Assembly: GCF_007859315.1 (NCBI RefSeq)
Contig: NZ_VOHA01000001.1
Span: forward strand, 806,001 to 870,000
Direction: 5' to 3'
Origin: Reyranella sp. CPCC 100927
GTDB lineage: Bacteria; Pseudomonadota; Alphaproteobacteria; Reyranellales; Reyranellaceae
Length of the DNA: 64,000 bases
How positions within the stretch are numbered: the first letter of the stretch is position 1; the number at the start of each line of letters is the position of its first letter. Both the position numbers and the translations under genes were made by a program. Below the pieces are notes generated by a model. That model saw only the letters and a list, made by a program, of their open reading frames with translations. It ran no database searches and was not told the DNA's origin. Of the stretch, positions 51,275-63,733 are shown piece by piece.

Positions 51275-54200
51275 CGAGCGGCATATCGTCGTGGGCGATT
51301 CGGCGGCCGATTCCGACGATCGTGCTGTTCCTGGCCCTGGTGATCGTGGGCTTGGCGTCTTTCATGCGCCTGCCGGTCAATGCCAACCCGCAAGTGACGT
51401 TTCCGGTGGTTACCGTCACCGTGACCCAGCGCGGCGCCGCGCCGGCGGAGCTGGAGACGCAGGTCACGCGCAAGATCGAGAACATGATCGCCGGCCTGTC
51501 AGGCGTGCGACATATCCAGTCGACCATTGCCGATGGTTCTTCGGAAACCACCGTCGAGTTCCGCCTGGGCGTTGATCCGGACCGCGCCACCAACGACGTG
51601 CGCGATGCCGTCAGTCAAATTCGTGCCGACCTGCCGCAGGGAATCGACGAACCGATCATCACACGGCTCGACATCGAAGGCAGCGCAATCCTCTACTACA
51701 CCGTTCAAGCGCCGCACATGTCGCCGGTCGACCTGTCGTGGTTCGTCGAGAACGCGATCGGGCGCGATCTGCTGTCCGTGCCCGGAGTCCAGCGCATTCA
51801 GCGCCTGGGCGGCGTCAGCCGTGAAGTCAGGGTGGCACTCGATCCCGACCGTCTAGCCGCCCTGAACATCACGGCGGATTTCGTGAATACCCAGTTGCGT
51901 GCCCTGAATGCCGATGTGCCTGGCGGCCGGGGCGAGGTCGGGGCGCGCGAGCAGTCGATCCGCACGCTGGGCAGTGCTCCCTCCGTCGCGGCCCTGGCGG
52001 CGACGCCCATTCCCCTTCCGGGTAACCGCTGGGTGAAGCTGTCCGATATCGCGGTGGTCAGCGACGGCGCCAGTGAGCCGCGTGAACTGGCCCATTTCGA
52101 TGGCGAACCGGCCGTTGGCTTTTCGGTGTCGCGGGCACGTGGTTCGAGCGACACCGTGGTGGCCGAGGCGGTCAGCCGCCGGGTCGCGGCGATCCAGGCG
52201 CGTTCGCCCGGTGTGACGATCCGCGAGGTCGTGTCGACCGTCGAATACACCCACGAAAGCTACAAAGCGGCCATGGAAGCGCTGGTCGAAGGCGCGATCC
52301 TGACAGTCATCGTGGTGTTCGCTTTCCTGCGCGATTGGCGCGCGACCGTCATTGCGGCGCTGGCGATGCCGCTCTCCATCCTGCCGACGTTCCTCGCCAT
52401 GGATCTGCTGGGCTTTACGCTCAACAGCATCAGCCTCCTGGCATTGACGCTTGTCGTCGGCATCCTGGTCGACGACGCGATTGTGGAGATCGAGAACATC
52501 GATCGCCATATCCATATGGGCAAACGGCCCTTCCTCGCGTCCATCGATGCCGCCGACGCGATCGGTCTGGCCGTCGTTGCCACCACGCTCACCATCGTCG
52601 CCGTGTTCGCGCCGGTCAGTTTCGTCGGTGGCGTCGTGGGTCAGTATTTCCGGCAGTTCGGCCTCACCGTGGCGATCGCGGTCCTGGCCTCGCTGCTGGT
52701 GGCGCGCCTGCTGACGCCGCTGATGGCCGCTTACTTTCTTTTGCCGAAAGTCCAGCCGGCGGCTGGCAGCCCCTCGAAGCCGTCGCGATTGGCCGGTTGG
52801 TATCATCGTCTGCTGAGCTGGACACTGGATCACCGGCGCACGACGCTGGGCGCTGCGGCGGCCGTTTTCATCGGGTCCCTGGTCCTGGTGCCCCTGCTGC
52901 CTACCGGATTCATGCCGACCGGCGACAACAACCTCACCCAGATCAAGGTCGAGCTGCCGCCGGGATCGTTGCTGTCCGATACCGACCGGGTCACGCGGCG
53001 GATCGCCCATGACCTGCGCCGGCGCAGCGAGGTCGCCCACGTGTTCGTCATGATCACGGAGGTCCGCCAGGCGCGCGTGCTCACCGTGCTGAAGCCGCGG
53101 GCGGAACGCAAAGTCAGTCGCCGGGCCTTTGAGCAGTCGGTTCAGCTGATGCTGGCGAACGTGCCGGATATCCGCTTCACCTTCCTGGCCGACGCCGGCG
53201 CCCGCGACGTGTCGATCATCCTCGTCGGCGACGACCCGGTGCGGTTGGCGGCTGCAGCCCGGGCGCTGGAAACGGAAATGCGCGGCTTGCTACAGGTCGC
53301 CAATGTCGAATCGACCGAACCGCTGCCGCGGCCGGAACTCGTAATCCGGCCGCGCTTCCACGAAGCGGCACGGCTGGCCGTATCGGTGGAGGCGATCGGC
53401 ACAGTGGCCCGCATAGCGACCGTGGGGCAGATCGACGCTTATTCGGCCAAGTTCAATTTCGGCGATCGTCAGGTGCCGGTCCGCGTGATGTTGCGGTCTG
53501 AGGCCCGCGCCGATCTCGATGCGCTGCGCCAGTTGCGGGTTGGCCGTGACAATGGTGGTGCGGTGCCGCTCACGTCGGTTGCCGATATCGGCTTTGCCGA
53601 TGGCGAGGCACGGATCGAGAGGCAGGACCGGCGCCGGCGTATCGCCGTCGAGGCCGACCTGAACGGTGTTGCGCTGGGCACGGCGCTAGCGGCGATCGCG
53701 GAACTGCCGACCTTGAGGATGCTGCCCGAGGGCATCGAGCAGATCGAATATGGCGATGCCGAATACATGTCAGAAATGTTCGAGAGTTTCGGCACTGCCA
53801 TGGCCATGGGGGTTCTGGCCGTACTCGCCGTCCTGATCCTGCTGTTCCGAGACTTTCTGCAGCCGGTCACGATCCTGATCGCATTGCCGTTGTCCATTGG
53901 CGGCGCCGTGCTGGCCTTGCTGGCCTATGGCGCAGCACTCGATCTGTCGTCGACCATCGGTCTCCTGATGCTGATGGGGATCGTGACCAAGAATTCCATC
54001 CTGCTGGTCGACTTCGCCATGACACGCCAGCAGGCCGGCGTGCCGCGTCGCGCGGCCCTGCTCGAAGCCGGCGCCGTGCGCGCGCGACCGATCATCATGA
54101 CCACGGTGGCCATGGTGGCCGGCATGATTCCAGCCGCCATGGGCGTTGGTGCCGATGCCGGTTTCCGTGCGCCGATGGCCGTCGCCGTGATCGGCGGCTT

Positions 54201-54366
54201 GCTGGCGTCGACCGTGCTGAGCCTGGTTTTCGTGCCGGTGGCATTCACCTGCATGGATGACGTGCGCGCCTGGTTGGGCCGTCATCTGGGCTGGCTGACC
54301 TCGGTGACCGCAGACGACCGCGCCACGGCCGAGCGCACGACGGCGCGTCCCGGCGAACCCGCCTGA
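51271..54366 (+). CDS. RND efflux inner membrane transporter
   Basis: The 1031-residue protein is an HAE1-type RND pump. There are two large periplasmic regions and twelve hydrophobic segments. Helix 4 carries GILVDDAIVEIENID with Asp401-Asp402 for proton relay, and helix 10 has TKNSILLVDFA with the matching Lys. The N-terminus IRRPIPTIVLFLALVIVGLA is typical. The start at 51271 overlaps the adaptor gene. No outer membrane channel gene follows, so a shared TolC-like channel is expected. Confidence 0.93.
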   Translation: MTSGISSWAIRRPIPTIVLFLALVIVGLASFMRLPVNANPQVTFPVVTVTVTQRGAAPAELETQVTRKIENMIAGLSGVRHIQSTIADGSSETTVEFRLGVDPDRATNDVRDAVSQIRADLPQGIDEPIITRLDIEGSAILYYTVQAPHMSPVDLSWFVENAIGRDLLSVPGVQRIQRLGGVSREVRVALDPDRLAALNITADFVNTQLRALNADVPGGRGEVGAREQSIRTLGSAPSVAALAATPIPLPGNRWVKLSDIAVVSDGASEPRELAHFDGEPAVGFSVSRARGSSDTVVAEAVSRRVAAIQARSPGVTIREVVSTVEYTHESYKAAMEALVEGAILTVIVVFAFLRDWRATVIAALAMPLSILPTFLAMDLLGFTLNSISLLALTLVVGILVDDAIVEIENIDRHIHMGKRPFLASIDAADAIGLAVVATTLTIVAVFAPVSFVGGVVGQYFRQFGLTVAIAVLASLLVARLLTPLMAAYFLLPKVQPAAGSPSKPSRLAGWYHRLLSWTLDHRRTTLGAAAAVFIGSLVLVPLLPTGFMPTGDNNLTQIKVELPPGSLLSDTDRVTRRIAHDLRRRSEVAHVFVMITEVRQARVLTVLKPRAERKVSRRAFEQSVQLMLANVPDIRFTFLADAGARDVSIILVGDDPVRLAAAARALETEMRGLLQVANVESTEPLPRPELVIRPRFHEAARLAVSVEAIGTVARIATVGQIDAYSAKFNFGDRQVPVRVMLRSEARADLDALRQLRVGRDNGGAVPLTSVADIGFADGEARIERQDRRRRIAVEADLNGVALGTALAAIAELPTLRMLPEGIEQIEYGDAEYMSEMFESFGTAMAMGVLAVLAVLILLFRDFLQPVTILIALPLSIGGAVLALLAYGAALDLSSTIGLLMLMGIVTKNSILLVDFAMTRQQAGVPRRAALLEAGAVRARPIIMTTVAMVAGMIPAAMGVGADAGFRAPMAVAVIGGLLASTVLSLVFVPVAFTCMDDVRAWLGRHLGWLTSVTADDRATAERTTARPGEPA

Positions 54367-54395
54367 TCACCGCCAGAGACAAGGACGGATACGCA

Positions 54396-54572
54396 ATGCA
54401 CATGCAAAAAAGATGGTGGCTGGGCTTCGTGGGCCTACTTGGCTTTCTGAAGCTGCCCGCCATCCTGGCCGCGCTCGACGGCACCAGCGCCCCGTGGGGT
54501 CTGCTGGATTACCTGGCGCTGAGCTGGTTCCTGTGGTTTCTCTATTTCGTGCCCGAAACGCGCCGCACTTGA
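54396..54572 (+). CDS. 58-residue membrane protein at the end of the RND operon
   Basis: The ATG at 54396 opens a 58-residue frame ending TGA at 54572. It begins MHMQKRWWLGFVGLLGFLKL and has two hydrophobic stretches (about 8-26 and 37-52, with LALSWFLWFLYFV). The start is 29 bases after the pump stop, with AAGGAC upstream, so it is probably translated as the operon's last gene. Small membrane proteins that modulate RND pumps are known (AcrZ with AcrB); this is not recognisably homologous and the role is an inference. Confidence 0.6.
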   Translation: MHMQKRWWLGFVGLLGFLKLPAILAALDGTSAPWGLLDYLALSWFLWFLYFVPETRRT

Positions 54573-54581
54573 GCGACCGCC

Positions 54582-58316
<3,735 letters not shown>

Positions 58317-58320
<4 letters not shown>

Positions 58321-59432
58321 ACGCGCATCGGCATGAGGACGTAGAGTGCGCTCTCGTCGGCCGCATCACGCACAATGGTCGGTGAACCCGCATCCGCCAT
58401 CAGGAAGCGGGCGTCGGCACCGGAAATCTGCGACGTGATGTCCAGCAGATAGCGCGAATTGAAGCCGATCTCGATGGGCGTTCCGCCGTAGCCGACTTCG
58501 ATTTCTTCAGTGGCGCTGCCGGCATCCGGGCTGGTCGCGGACAGGGTCAACGTGTTCTTGCCCAGCGACAGCTTGATGGCGCGCGACTTTTCGGTCGAGA
58601 TCGTGGCGACACGATCGACGGCCGCCGAGAACTCGGCGCAGCGGACTTCCATCGTCTTGTCGTTGCCGCTGGGAATGACCCGTTCGTAGTCCGGGAAGGT
58701 GCCGTCGATCAGCTTCGACGTCAGCGTGATGCTGCCCAGGGCAAAACGGATCTTGGTTTCCGACAGCTCGATATCGATGGGGTTCTCGGTTTCGTCGATC
58801 AGCTTGCGCAGCTCGCCCACGGTCTTGCGCGGTACGATCACGCCGGGCATGTCGGCGGCGCCCGCCGGCAGCGGCAGTTCGACCCGGGCCAGCCTGTGGC
58901 CGTCCGTTGCAACCCCTCTCAGCACGTCGACACCCTCGGCCTTGGCGGCATGCACGTAGATGCCGTTGAGGTAATACCGGGTTTCCTCGGTCGAGATGGC
59001 GAACCGCGTCCGGTCGATGATCGCCTTCAGGTCGGTGGCCGACATCTGAAACTTGTGCGGCAGGTCGCCGTCGTTCATCTGCGGAAAATCGCCGACCGGC
59101 AGGCACTGCAGCGTGAACCGCGAACGGCCGGCCCGCAGGGCCAGACTGCCGTCGGTTCCGGTCTCGATCTCGACTTGCGCGCCATCCGGCAGCTTGCGCG
59201 CAATCTCATACATGGTGTGCGCCGGTGCCGTTGTCGATCCGGTCTTGGACGCCGTGGCGTCGACCTGCTCGATGATCGTCAGGTCCATATCGGTCGCGGC
59301 CAGGCCCAATCGCCCTTTCTGCGCCGTCAGCATGACATTGGACAGAATCGGGATCGTGTTGCGGCGCTCAACGACAGACTGGACGTGCGTCAAGGCCTTC
59401 AGGAGGGCGGCCCGTTCGATGGTCAGTTTCAT
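58317..59432 (-). CDS. dnaN: DNA polymerase III beta sliding clamp
   Basis: From the ATG at 59432 the protein has 371 residues. MKLTIERAALLKALTHVQSV and NTIPILSNVML are the clamp's first-domain motifs; DGTFPDYERVIP and the closing SALYVLMPMRV are typical of the last domain. The dimer encircles DNA and tethers polymerase. A TTG at 59444 would add four residues. An extended -10 promoter lies 146 bases upstream, and dnaA's terminator isolates this unit. Confidence 0.95.
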
Positions 59433-59577
59433 GGCCGGAATCAATTACCCAAATCGGGTGGTTGAAGCAGCCGGGAGGGGTCCCGGACCGTTTCGCGACG
59501 GCGCCATGGCCTGTCGACACCGGCATTTGCGGCACGGCGCGTCGCCAACCCCAGGCAAGCACACGAAAAGGCCGGGG

Positions 59578-59586
59578 ACTATACCA
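59578..59586 (-). promoter_or_regulatory. Extended -10 promoter candidate for dnaN-recF-gyrB
   Basis: On the minus strand the sequence TGGTATAGT (59586-59578) is a TGn-extended -10 box with one mismatch to TATAAT. No good -35 is seen, as expected for an extended -10 promoter. It lies 146 bases before the dnaN start and beyond the dnaA terminator. The rest of the dnaA-dnaN gap holds nothing else I recognise. Confidence 0.4.
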
Positions 59587-59666
59587 TGCCCGGGTCGGTT
59601 GAATAGCGCATTTCGCAGCGTTTTCCGGCTGTTAGCCGCGGTTCAGTGGGTATCCCGCCAGGCACG

Positions 59667-59697
59667 AAAAAGGGGCGCCGTACGGGTCGGCGCCCCT
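59667..59697 (-). terminator. Rho-independent terminator of dnaA
   Basis: On the minus strand AGGGGCGCC, then a nine-base loop, then GGCGCCCC and TTTTT form a strong stem with a T-run (59697-59667), 24 bases past the dnaA stop. It separates dnaA from dnaN. Confidence 0.85.
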
Positions 59698-59720
59698 GCA
59701 TCGGACAGTGGCAGGACGGT

Positions 59721-61154
59721 CTAGCCCTGCAGCAGTTTCTTCAGCAGTTCGACGTCCTCGCCGATCGTGCCATCGCTGGCCTTCAGCTCCTCGATTTTGC
59801 GTACCGCGTGCATGACGGTCGTGTGGTCGCGGTTGCCGAACTTGCGGCCGATCTGCGGCAGGCTGCACTGCGTCAGGATCTTCGCCAGGTACATGGCGAC
59901 CTGCCGCGGGCGGGCAACCGACCGCGAACGCCGCGGCGAATGCATTTCGCTGATCTTGATATTGTAGTGCTGCGAGACCCGCAGCTGGATCTCCTCGATG
60001 CTGATCCGCCGGTCGGCGGCACGCAGCACGTCGTGCAGGACTTCCTGCGCGGTCTCGAGGTTGGTGTCCCGCCCCACCAGGGTGGCGTGGGCGATCACGC
60101 GATTGAGTGCACCCTCCAACTCGCGCACGTTGGTCGTGATCTTGTGCGCCAGGAACTCCAGCACTCGCTCCGGCACCTTGACCTTCGACCGCTCGATCTT
60201 GCTCTGCAGGATGCCCAGGCGCAGCTCGTAGGTCGTGGCATGGATGTCCGCCACCAGCCCGTGCGACAGGCGCGAGCGCATGCGGTCTTCGATGCCGTCC
60301 AGCTCCTGCGGTGCCTTGTCGGACGACAACACGATCTGTTTGTGCTGGTCGACCAGGGCATTGAAAGTGTGGAAGAACTCTTCCTGGCTGGTGTCCTTGC
60401 CGCAGATGAACTGGACGTCGTCGACCATCAGGACGTCGACGCCGCGGAACTGCTCCTTGAACGAGATGGTGTTCTTGGCGCGCAGTGCCTGGATGAAGCG
60501 GTTCACGAATGTTTCGGCCGACAGGTAGAGCACCCGCCGCTGCGGCTCGCGCTCGCGGACGGCATGCCAGATGGCATGCATCAAGTGCGTCTTGCCCAGG
60601 CCCACGCCGCCATAGAGGAACAGCGGGTTGAAGGTCGGCGAGTCGGCTTCTGCGACGCGCCGCGCCGCGGCGTAGGCGAACTCGTTCGACTTGCCGACGA
60701 CGAAGCCATCGAACGTGAAGCGGGCGTCGGGTTGATTCAGCAGGTCGTCGTAGTTGCGTTCAGGCGTGCGCGATGCCGGCGGTCCCGTGCGCGGCAGTGC
60801 AGCAGGCACGACCGGCGTCATGACCGGCCGCGGGCTGGCGGCGATCGACGGCGTGTCGGCGATCTCAGGACCCCGGCGAATCACGACGGGAGGCTGGACG
60901 ACGATCTCCAGGGTCCGCACTTGCGCGTTCTCGCGTTGCCACAAGACCCGCAGGCGGTCGGCATAGTGGCTGCTGACCCAGTCGCGCATGAACCGCGTCG
61001 GCAGGGCCAGCCGCAGGCGACCTTCGCGGAAGTCGCCCAGAGTCAGAGGCGCCAACCAAGTGCTGTAGGCCTTCTCGCTGACCTCCTGCTGCAGCCGCCC
61101 TTGAACCCGCACCCACTGGGTTTCCAGCGTCCCCCTGAATAAATGGTCAGCCAT
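59721..61154 (-). CDS. dnaA: Chromosomal replication initiator DnaA
   Basis: From the ATG at 61154 the protein has 477 residues. Domain I begins LFRGTLETQWVRVQGRLQQE. A proline-rich linker (about 85-130) follows. The AAA+ domain has Walker A LYGGVGLGKTH (180-190), Walker B DVLMVDDVQFI and RMRSRLSHGLVADIH with the arginine finger. Domain IV ends with GRKFGNRDHTTVMHAVRKIE, which reads DnaA boxes. It opens oriC with ATP. Its upstream gene is a rhodanese, and a 750-base non-coding stretch lies beyond that. Confidence 0.95.
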   Translation of the reverse strand: MADHLFRGTLETQWVRVQGRLQQEVSEKAYSTWLAPLTLGDFREGRLRLALPTRFMRDWVSSHYADRLRVLWQRENAQVRTLEIVVQPPVVIRRGPEIADTPSIAASPRPVMTPVVPAALPRTGPPASRTPERNYDDLLNQPDARFTFDGFVVGKSNEFAYAAARRVAEADSPTFNPLFLYGGVGLGKTHLMHAIWHAVREREPQRRVLYLSAETFVNRFIQALRAKNTISFKEQFRGVDVLMVDDVQFICGKDTSQEEFFHTFNALVDQHKQIVLSSDKAPQELDGIEDRMRSRLSHGLVADIHATTYELRLGILQSKIERSKVKVPERVLEFLAHKITTNVRELEGALNRVIAHATLVGRDTNLETAQEVLHDVLRAADRRISIEEIQLRVSQHYNIKISEMHSPRRSRSVARPRQVAMYLAKILTQCSLPQIGRKFGNRDHTTVMHAVRKIEELKASDGTIGEDVELLKKLLQG

Positions 61155-61242
61155 TCCCGTCCCCGCTGTGGTCGCGACCTTGTTGTTGGTTTCGGGTTGA
61201 TGCTCGGATTTAGCCAGCCCGTGTTTCACCGCAGCCCCCATC

Positions 61243-61710
61243 CTACTTCTGACTCCATGGCAGTCCATCTGCTTTCCAACCCGACTGGACGCCGCGATGG
61301 CCGGCGTCGTCGACGGTTCCTTCGAATCCGCTCACGACATTGAAACAACGCCCATAGCCGGCGGCCGTCATCACCTTGGCGGCGGCTGCCGAACGCACAC
61401 CACTGCGACACAACATCAGCAAAGGCACATCGCGATCGGCGCCGACGTGCTGTGCCAGCTTGGCAACGAACTGCGCGTCGATCTGCATCGAGGGAAACGT
61501 CTGCCACTCGATCATGATCGGCGCCTTGCCCAGCGTCCCCACGTTGGGCGTACCGACGTACGTCCACTCAGCCGCCGTGCGCACATCGATCAGAACAGCG
61601 GCCGGAATCTCCTCGAGCATCCGCCACGCATTGGTGGGCGACACATCTCCGGCATAGCCGTTGGCGGGGGCGATCGCGTAACGCTCTGAAATGTCGATCG
61701 CCAGGCTCAT
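61243..61710 (-). CDS. Rhodanese domain protein upstream of dnaA
   Basis: The 155-residue single-domain rhodanese has AAVLIDVRTAAEWTYVG and the active loop LLMLCRSGVRSAAAA with catalytic Cys. The end, YGRCFNVVSGFEG then GWKADGLPW, is standard. It is expected to carry sulfane sulfur in the cytosol. It lies 88 bases before dnaA on the same strand and could be co-transcribed with it, an arrangement that is unusual. Confidence 0.88.
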   Translation of the reverse strand: MSLAIDISERYAIAPANGYAGDVSPTNAWRMLEEIPAAVLIDVRTAAEWTYVGTPNVGTLGKAPIMIEWQTFPSMQIDAQFVAKLAQHVGADRDVPLLMLCRSGVRSAAAAKVMTAAGYGRCFNVVSGFEGTVDDAGHRGVQSGWKADGLPWSQK

Positions 61711-62044
61711 GCGTCCCCACCCACTCTCCGCGGCACATGATCGATCGGATGCAGAACCGGCCCTGGCTCACGCTACGTGAGGGGATGTCGAACGGACGGC
61801 GGACTTCAACTAAGGGACGCAGCCCCAAGTCGGAACGTCGTGCCGACAGCTCCCCTGACCAGCGATGTGTTTTGTGCGGCGTTGTTAGCGCCGAGACCGG
61901 TTCGCGAAGTACGACCCCACGCTCGCGAACGAGGAAACCTTAGACGCGAGGACCGGCCATCGCAACGACGACGACGGCGCTGGCGGAAAATAATTCGATA
62001 CCGGAGTCGGTAGGATCGTGTGACGGACTCTTGACAAGCGATCC

Positions 62045-62150
62045 ATCGCCTCCGTTGCACTTACAACGATGTTGCGACGCGCCGCTTCAGCAACGATGAC
62101 GCCTGCTACATGTAGCGACGCGATGTTGAGGTTCGCGCAACGGAGGCGAT
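62045..62150. repeat. Large inverted repeat with central palindrome
   Basis: ATCGCCTCCGTTGC (62045-62058) is matched exactly by GCAACGGAGGCGAT (62137-62150), 78 bases apart. The palindrome GCTACATGTAGC (62105-62116) lies between, off centre. It could form a cruciform or a structured RNA in the rpsT-dnaA gap. Confidence 0.7.
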
Positions 62151-62204
62151 TTGCATGCGACGCTGCGACGGACGTGTCGCGCTTCGTTCGTTTACAAGCA
62201 TCAA

Positions 62205-62213
62205 TGTGGATAG
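62205..62213 (-). promoter_or_regulatory. DnaA-box-like sequence
   Basis: TGTGGATAG is the reverse complement of CTATCCACA, one mismatch from the consensus TTATCCACA. It is the only near match I found by eye in the 750-base gap. Confidence 0.4.
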
Positions 62214-62407
62214 CGTGAGTCATGGGATATCCAGAATCGCAACGTTCGTTGAGTCGCGATGTCGTTGTCAGACGCAACGGATGCGGCACGCGGTGCACGC
62301 GACGATGCGATCGCGCAACGACACGTTCATCGGCGTGATGCGATCGTGATGCGATGACGTGCAAGCGTGACGAATGAACGATCGATGATGACGAGCGACC
62401 ACAAATG

Positions 62408-62438
62408 AAAAAAGCGCCGGTCCGAAGACCGGCGCTTT
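62408..62438 (-). terminator. Rho-independent terminator of rpsT
   Basis: On the minus strand GCGCCGGTC-TTCG-GACCGGCGC-TTTTTT forms a nine-base stem with a stable tetraloop and T-run (62435-62408), 28 bases past the rpsT stop. Confidence 0.9.
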
Positions 62439-62463
62439 CGCCGCGATGTGTACCGAAACTCGA

Positions 62464-62727
62464 TCAGGCCATCTTGTTGATCTTGGCAGCGAGGCGCGAG
62501 GTCTTGCGTGCGGTCGTGTTGCGATGCGCGGCACCCTTGCCGGCGCCCTTCGCCAGTTCACTCTCCGCCGACTGCAATGCACTCGCCGCCGCGGTCTTGT
62601 CGCCGCTGCGAATCGCTTCTTCCACTTTACGCACCGACGTACGCATCCGCGACCGCCGCATCTGATTGACCAGAGTCCGGCGTTCGGTCTGACGGGCGCG
62701 CTTCTCAGCGGATTTATGATTGGCCAT
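62464..62727 (-). CDS. rpsT: 30S ribosomal protein S20
   Basis: The 87-residue basic protein starts [20 protein letters not shown] and is rich in Lys, Arg and Ala. It binds 16S rRNA early in small-subunit assembly. It has its own promoter (62786-62814) and terminator (62408-62438), so it is monocistronic. Adjacency to the dnaA region is common in alphaproteobacteria. Confidence 0.95.
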   Translation of the reverse strand: MANHKSAEKRARQTERRTLVNQMRRSRMRTSVRKVEEAIRSGDKTAAASALQSAESELAKGAGKGAAHRNTTARKTSRLAAKINKMA

Positions 62728-62785
62728 CTTGTTCCATCCGGTGAGCCCGAGGGCCCGGGAAATTGCTGATCTCGTGAAGGCGCGG

Positions 62786-62814
62786 CTTATACCGATGCCC
62801 TAAGGGGGCGTCAA
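62786..62814 (-). promoter_or_regulatory. Sigma70 promoter of rpsT
   Basis: On the minus strand TTGACG (62814-62809) and TATAAG (62791-62786) are exactly 17 bases apart. The start would be near 62779, giving a leader of about 50 bases before the rpsT ATG. Confidence 0.75.
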
Positions 62815-62878
62815 GGCTGTGGCGACTTGTCGCTAAAGCCTTGAATCAACACCCAATCTGGGCCGAAAAACGGGCGGT

Positions 62879-63658
62879 TCAGCGATGTTTCCATGCGGCT
62901 TTTCGCTTGTCGGCGAAGGCATTCATGCCCTCGACCCGATCGGCGAACGCGAAGGTGGCGTGGAAGGTGCGCCGCTCGAACGTGATGCCGCTCGCCAATG
63001 GCGTCTCGAAAGCCTGGTTGACGGCCTCCTTGGCGACCATCGTGGCGGGCAGGGACATCGACGCGATCTTCTCTGCCGCGGCGACGGCTTCGTCCATCAA
63101 TTTGTCCAGTGTCACGACACGGCTCACCAGGCCGCACCGTTCGGCCTCAGCCGCGTCCATCATGCGACCGGTCAATACGAGATCCATCGCCTTGGCTTTG
63201 CCGATGAAGCGTGGCAGCCGCTGTGTGCCGCCGGCACCTGGAATGGTCCCCAGTGTGATCTCGGGTTGTCCGAACTTGGCATTGTCGGCGGCGATGATGA
63301 AGTCGCACATCATTGCCATCTCGCAGCCGCCGCCCAACGCGTAGCCGGCCACCGCCGCGATGATCGGCTTGCGGACCTGCGACACCTTTTCCCAGCCGAC
63401 AGTGATGAAGTCCTGCAGGAAAACGTCCTGGTACGACTTCTCCTTCATCTCCTTGATGTCGGCGCCGGCCGCGAAGGCCTTGTCGCTGCCGGTCATCACG
63501 ATGCAGCCGATGTTGGCATCGGCTTCGAACGCATCGAGCGCGTGGCCCACGTCGACGATCAGCGCCGCGCACAGCGCGTTCAATGCCTTGGGTCGATTCA
63601 GGCTGACGATGCCGACCCGGCCTCGGGTTTCGACTTTGATGTTTTCATATGCCGTCAT
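62879..63658 (-). CDS. Enoyl-CoA hydratase/isomerase (crotonase family)
   Basis: From the ATG at 63658 (GGAGGT upstream) the protein has 259 residues. The crotonase motifs are [10 protein letters not shown] and GADIKEM, followed by [16 protein letters not shown] with Glu113 and [19 protein letters not shown] with Glu133. The two catalytic glutamates are 20 residues apart as in classic enoyl-CoA hydratase. It hydrates trans-2-enoyl-CoA in beta-oxidation. It lies between mutM and rpsT. Confidence 0.93.
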   Translation of the reverse strand: MTAYENIKVETRGRVGIVSLNRPKALNALCAALIVDVGHALDAFEADANIGCIVMTGSDKAFAAGADIKEMKEKSYQDVFLQDFITVGWEKVSQVRKPIIAAVAGYALGGGCEMAMMCDFIIAADNAKFGQPEITLGTIPGAGGTQRLPRFIGKAKAMDLVLTGRMMDAAEAERCGLVSRVVTLDKLMDEAVAAAEKIASMSLPATMVAKEAVNQAFETPLASGITFERRTFHATFAFADRVEGMNAFADKRKAAWKHR

Positions 63659-63733
63659 CACGACCTCCCGGCCCCATGGTTTCAGTCGTTCCTATCCAGA
63701 TTCAGTGCCGGCGGCAATTGCGGCGCAGTGCCC

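Larger units (their letters stand above)
61711..62463. other. 750-base gene-free region between rpsT and the rhodanese-dnaA genes (oriC candidate)
   Basis: No gene is supported here. Features seen are one DnaA-box-like TGTGGATAG (62205-62213) and a 14-base inverted repeat at 62045-62058 / 62137-62150. There is a 12-base palindrome GCTACATGTAGC (62105-62116), a tandem GTGATGCGATC (62335-62355), an AT-rich patch near 61987-61999 and many CGATG words. Seven GATC sites lie in the stretch. The place and the non-coding length are what an oriC might look like, but a cluster of consensus DnaA boxes was not found. Confidence 0.45.

Noticed and set aside
51853-53040. Long minus-strand frame inside the RND pump gene
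   Set aside because: It is a shadow of the pump frame, rich in Arg, Gln and His with no domain.
62155-62349. Short plus-strand frame in the rpsT-dnaA gap
   Set aside because: It has no ribosome site or domain and is rich in Arg and Ser, as expected by chance in this non-coding region.
61711-62463. Several further DnaA boxes in the gap
   Set aside because: A by-eye scan for TTATNCACA and its complement found only the one near match at 62205; other candidates had three or more mismatches.
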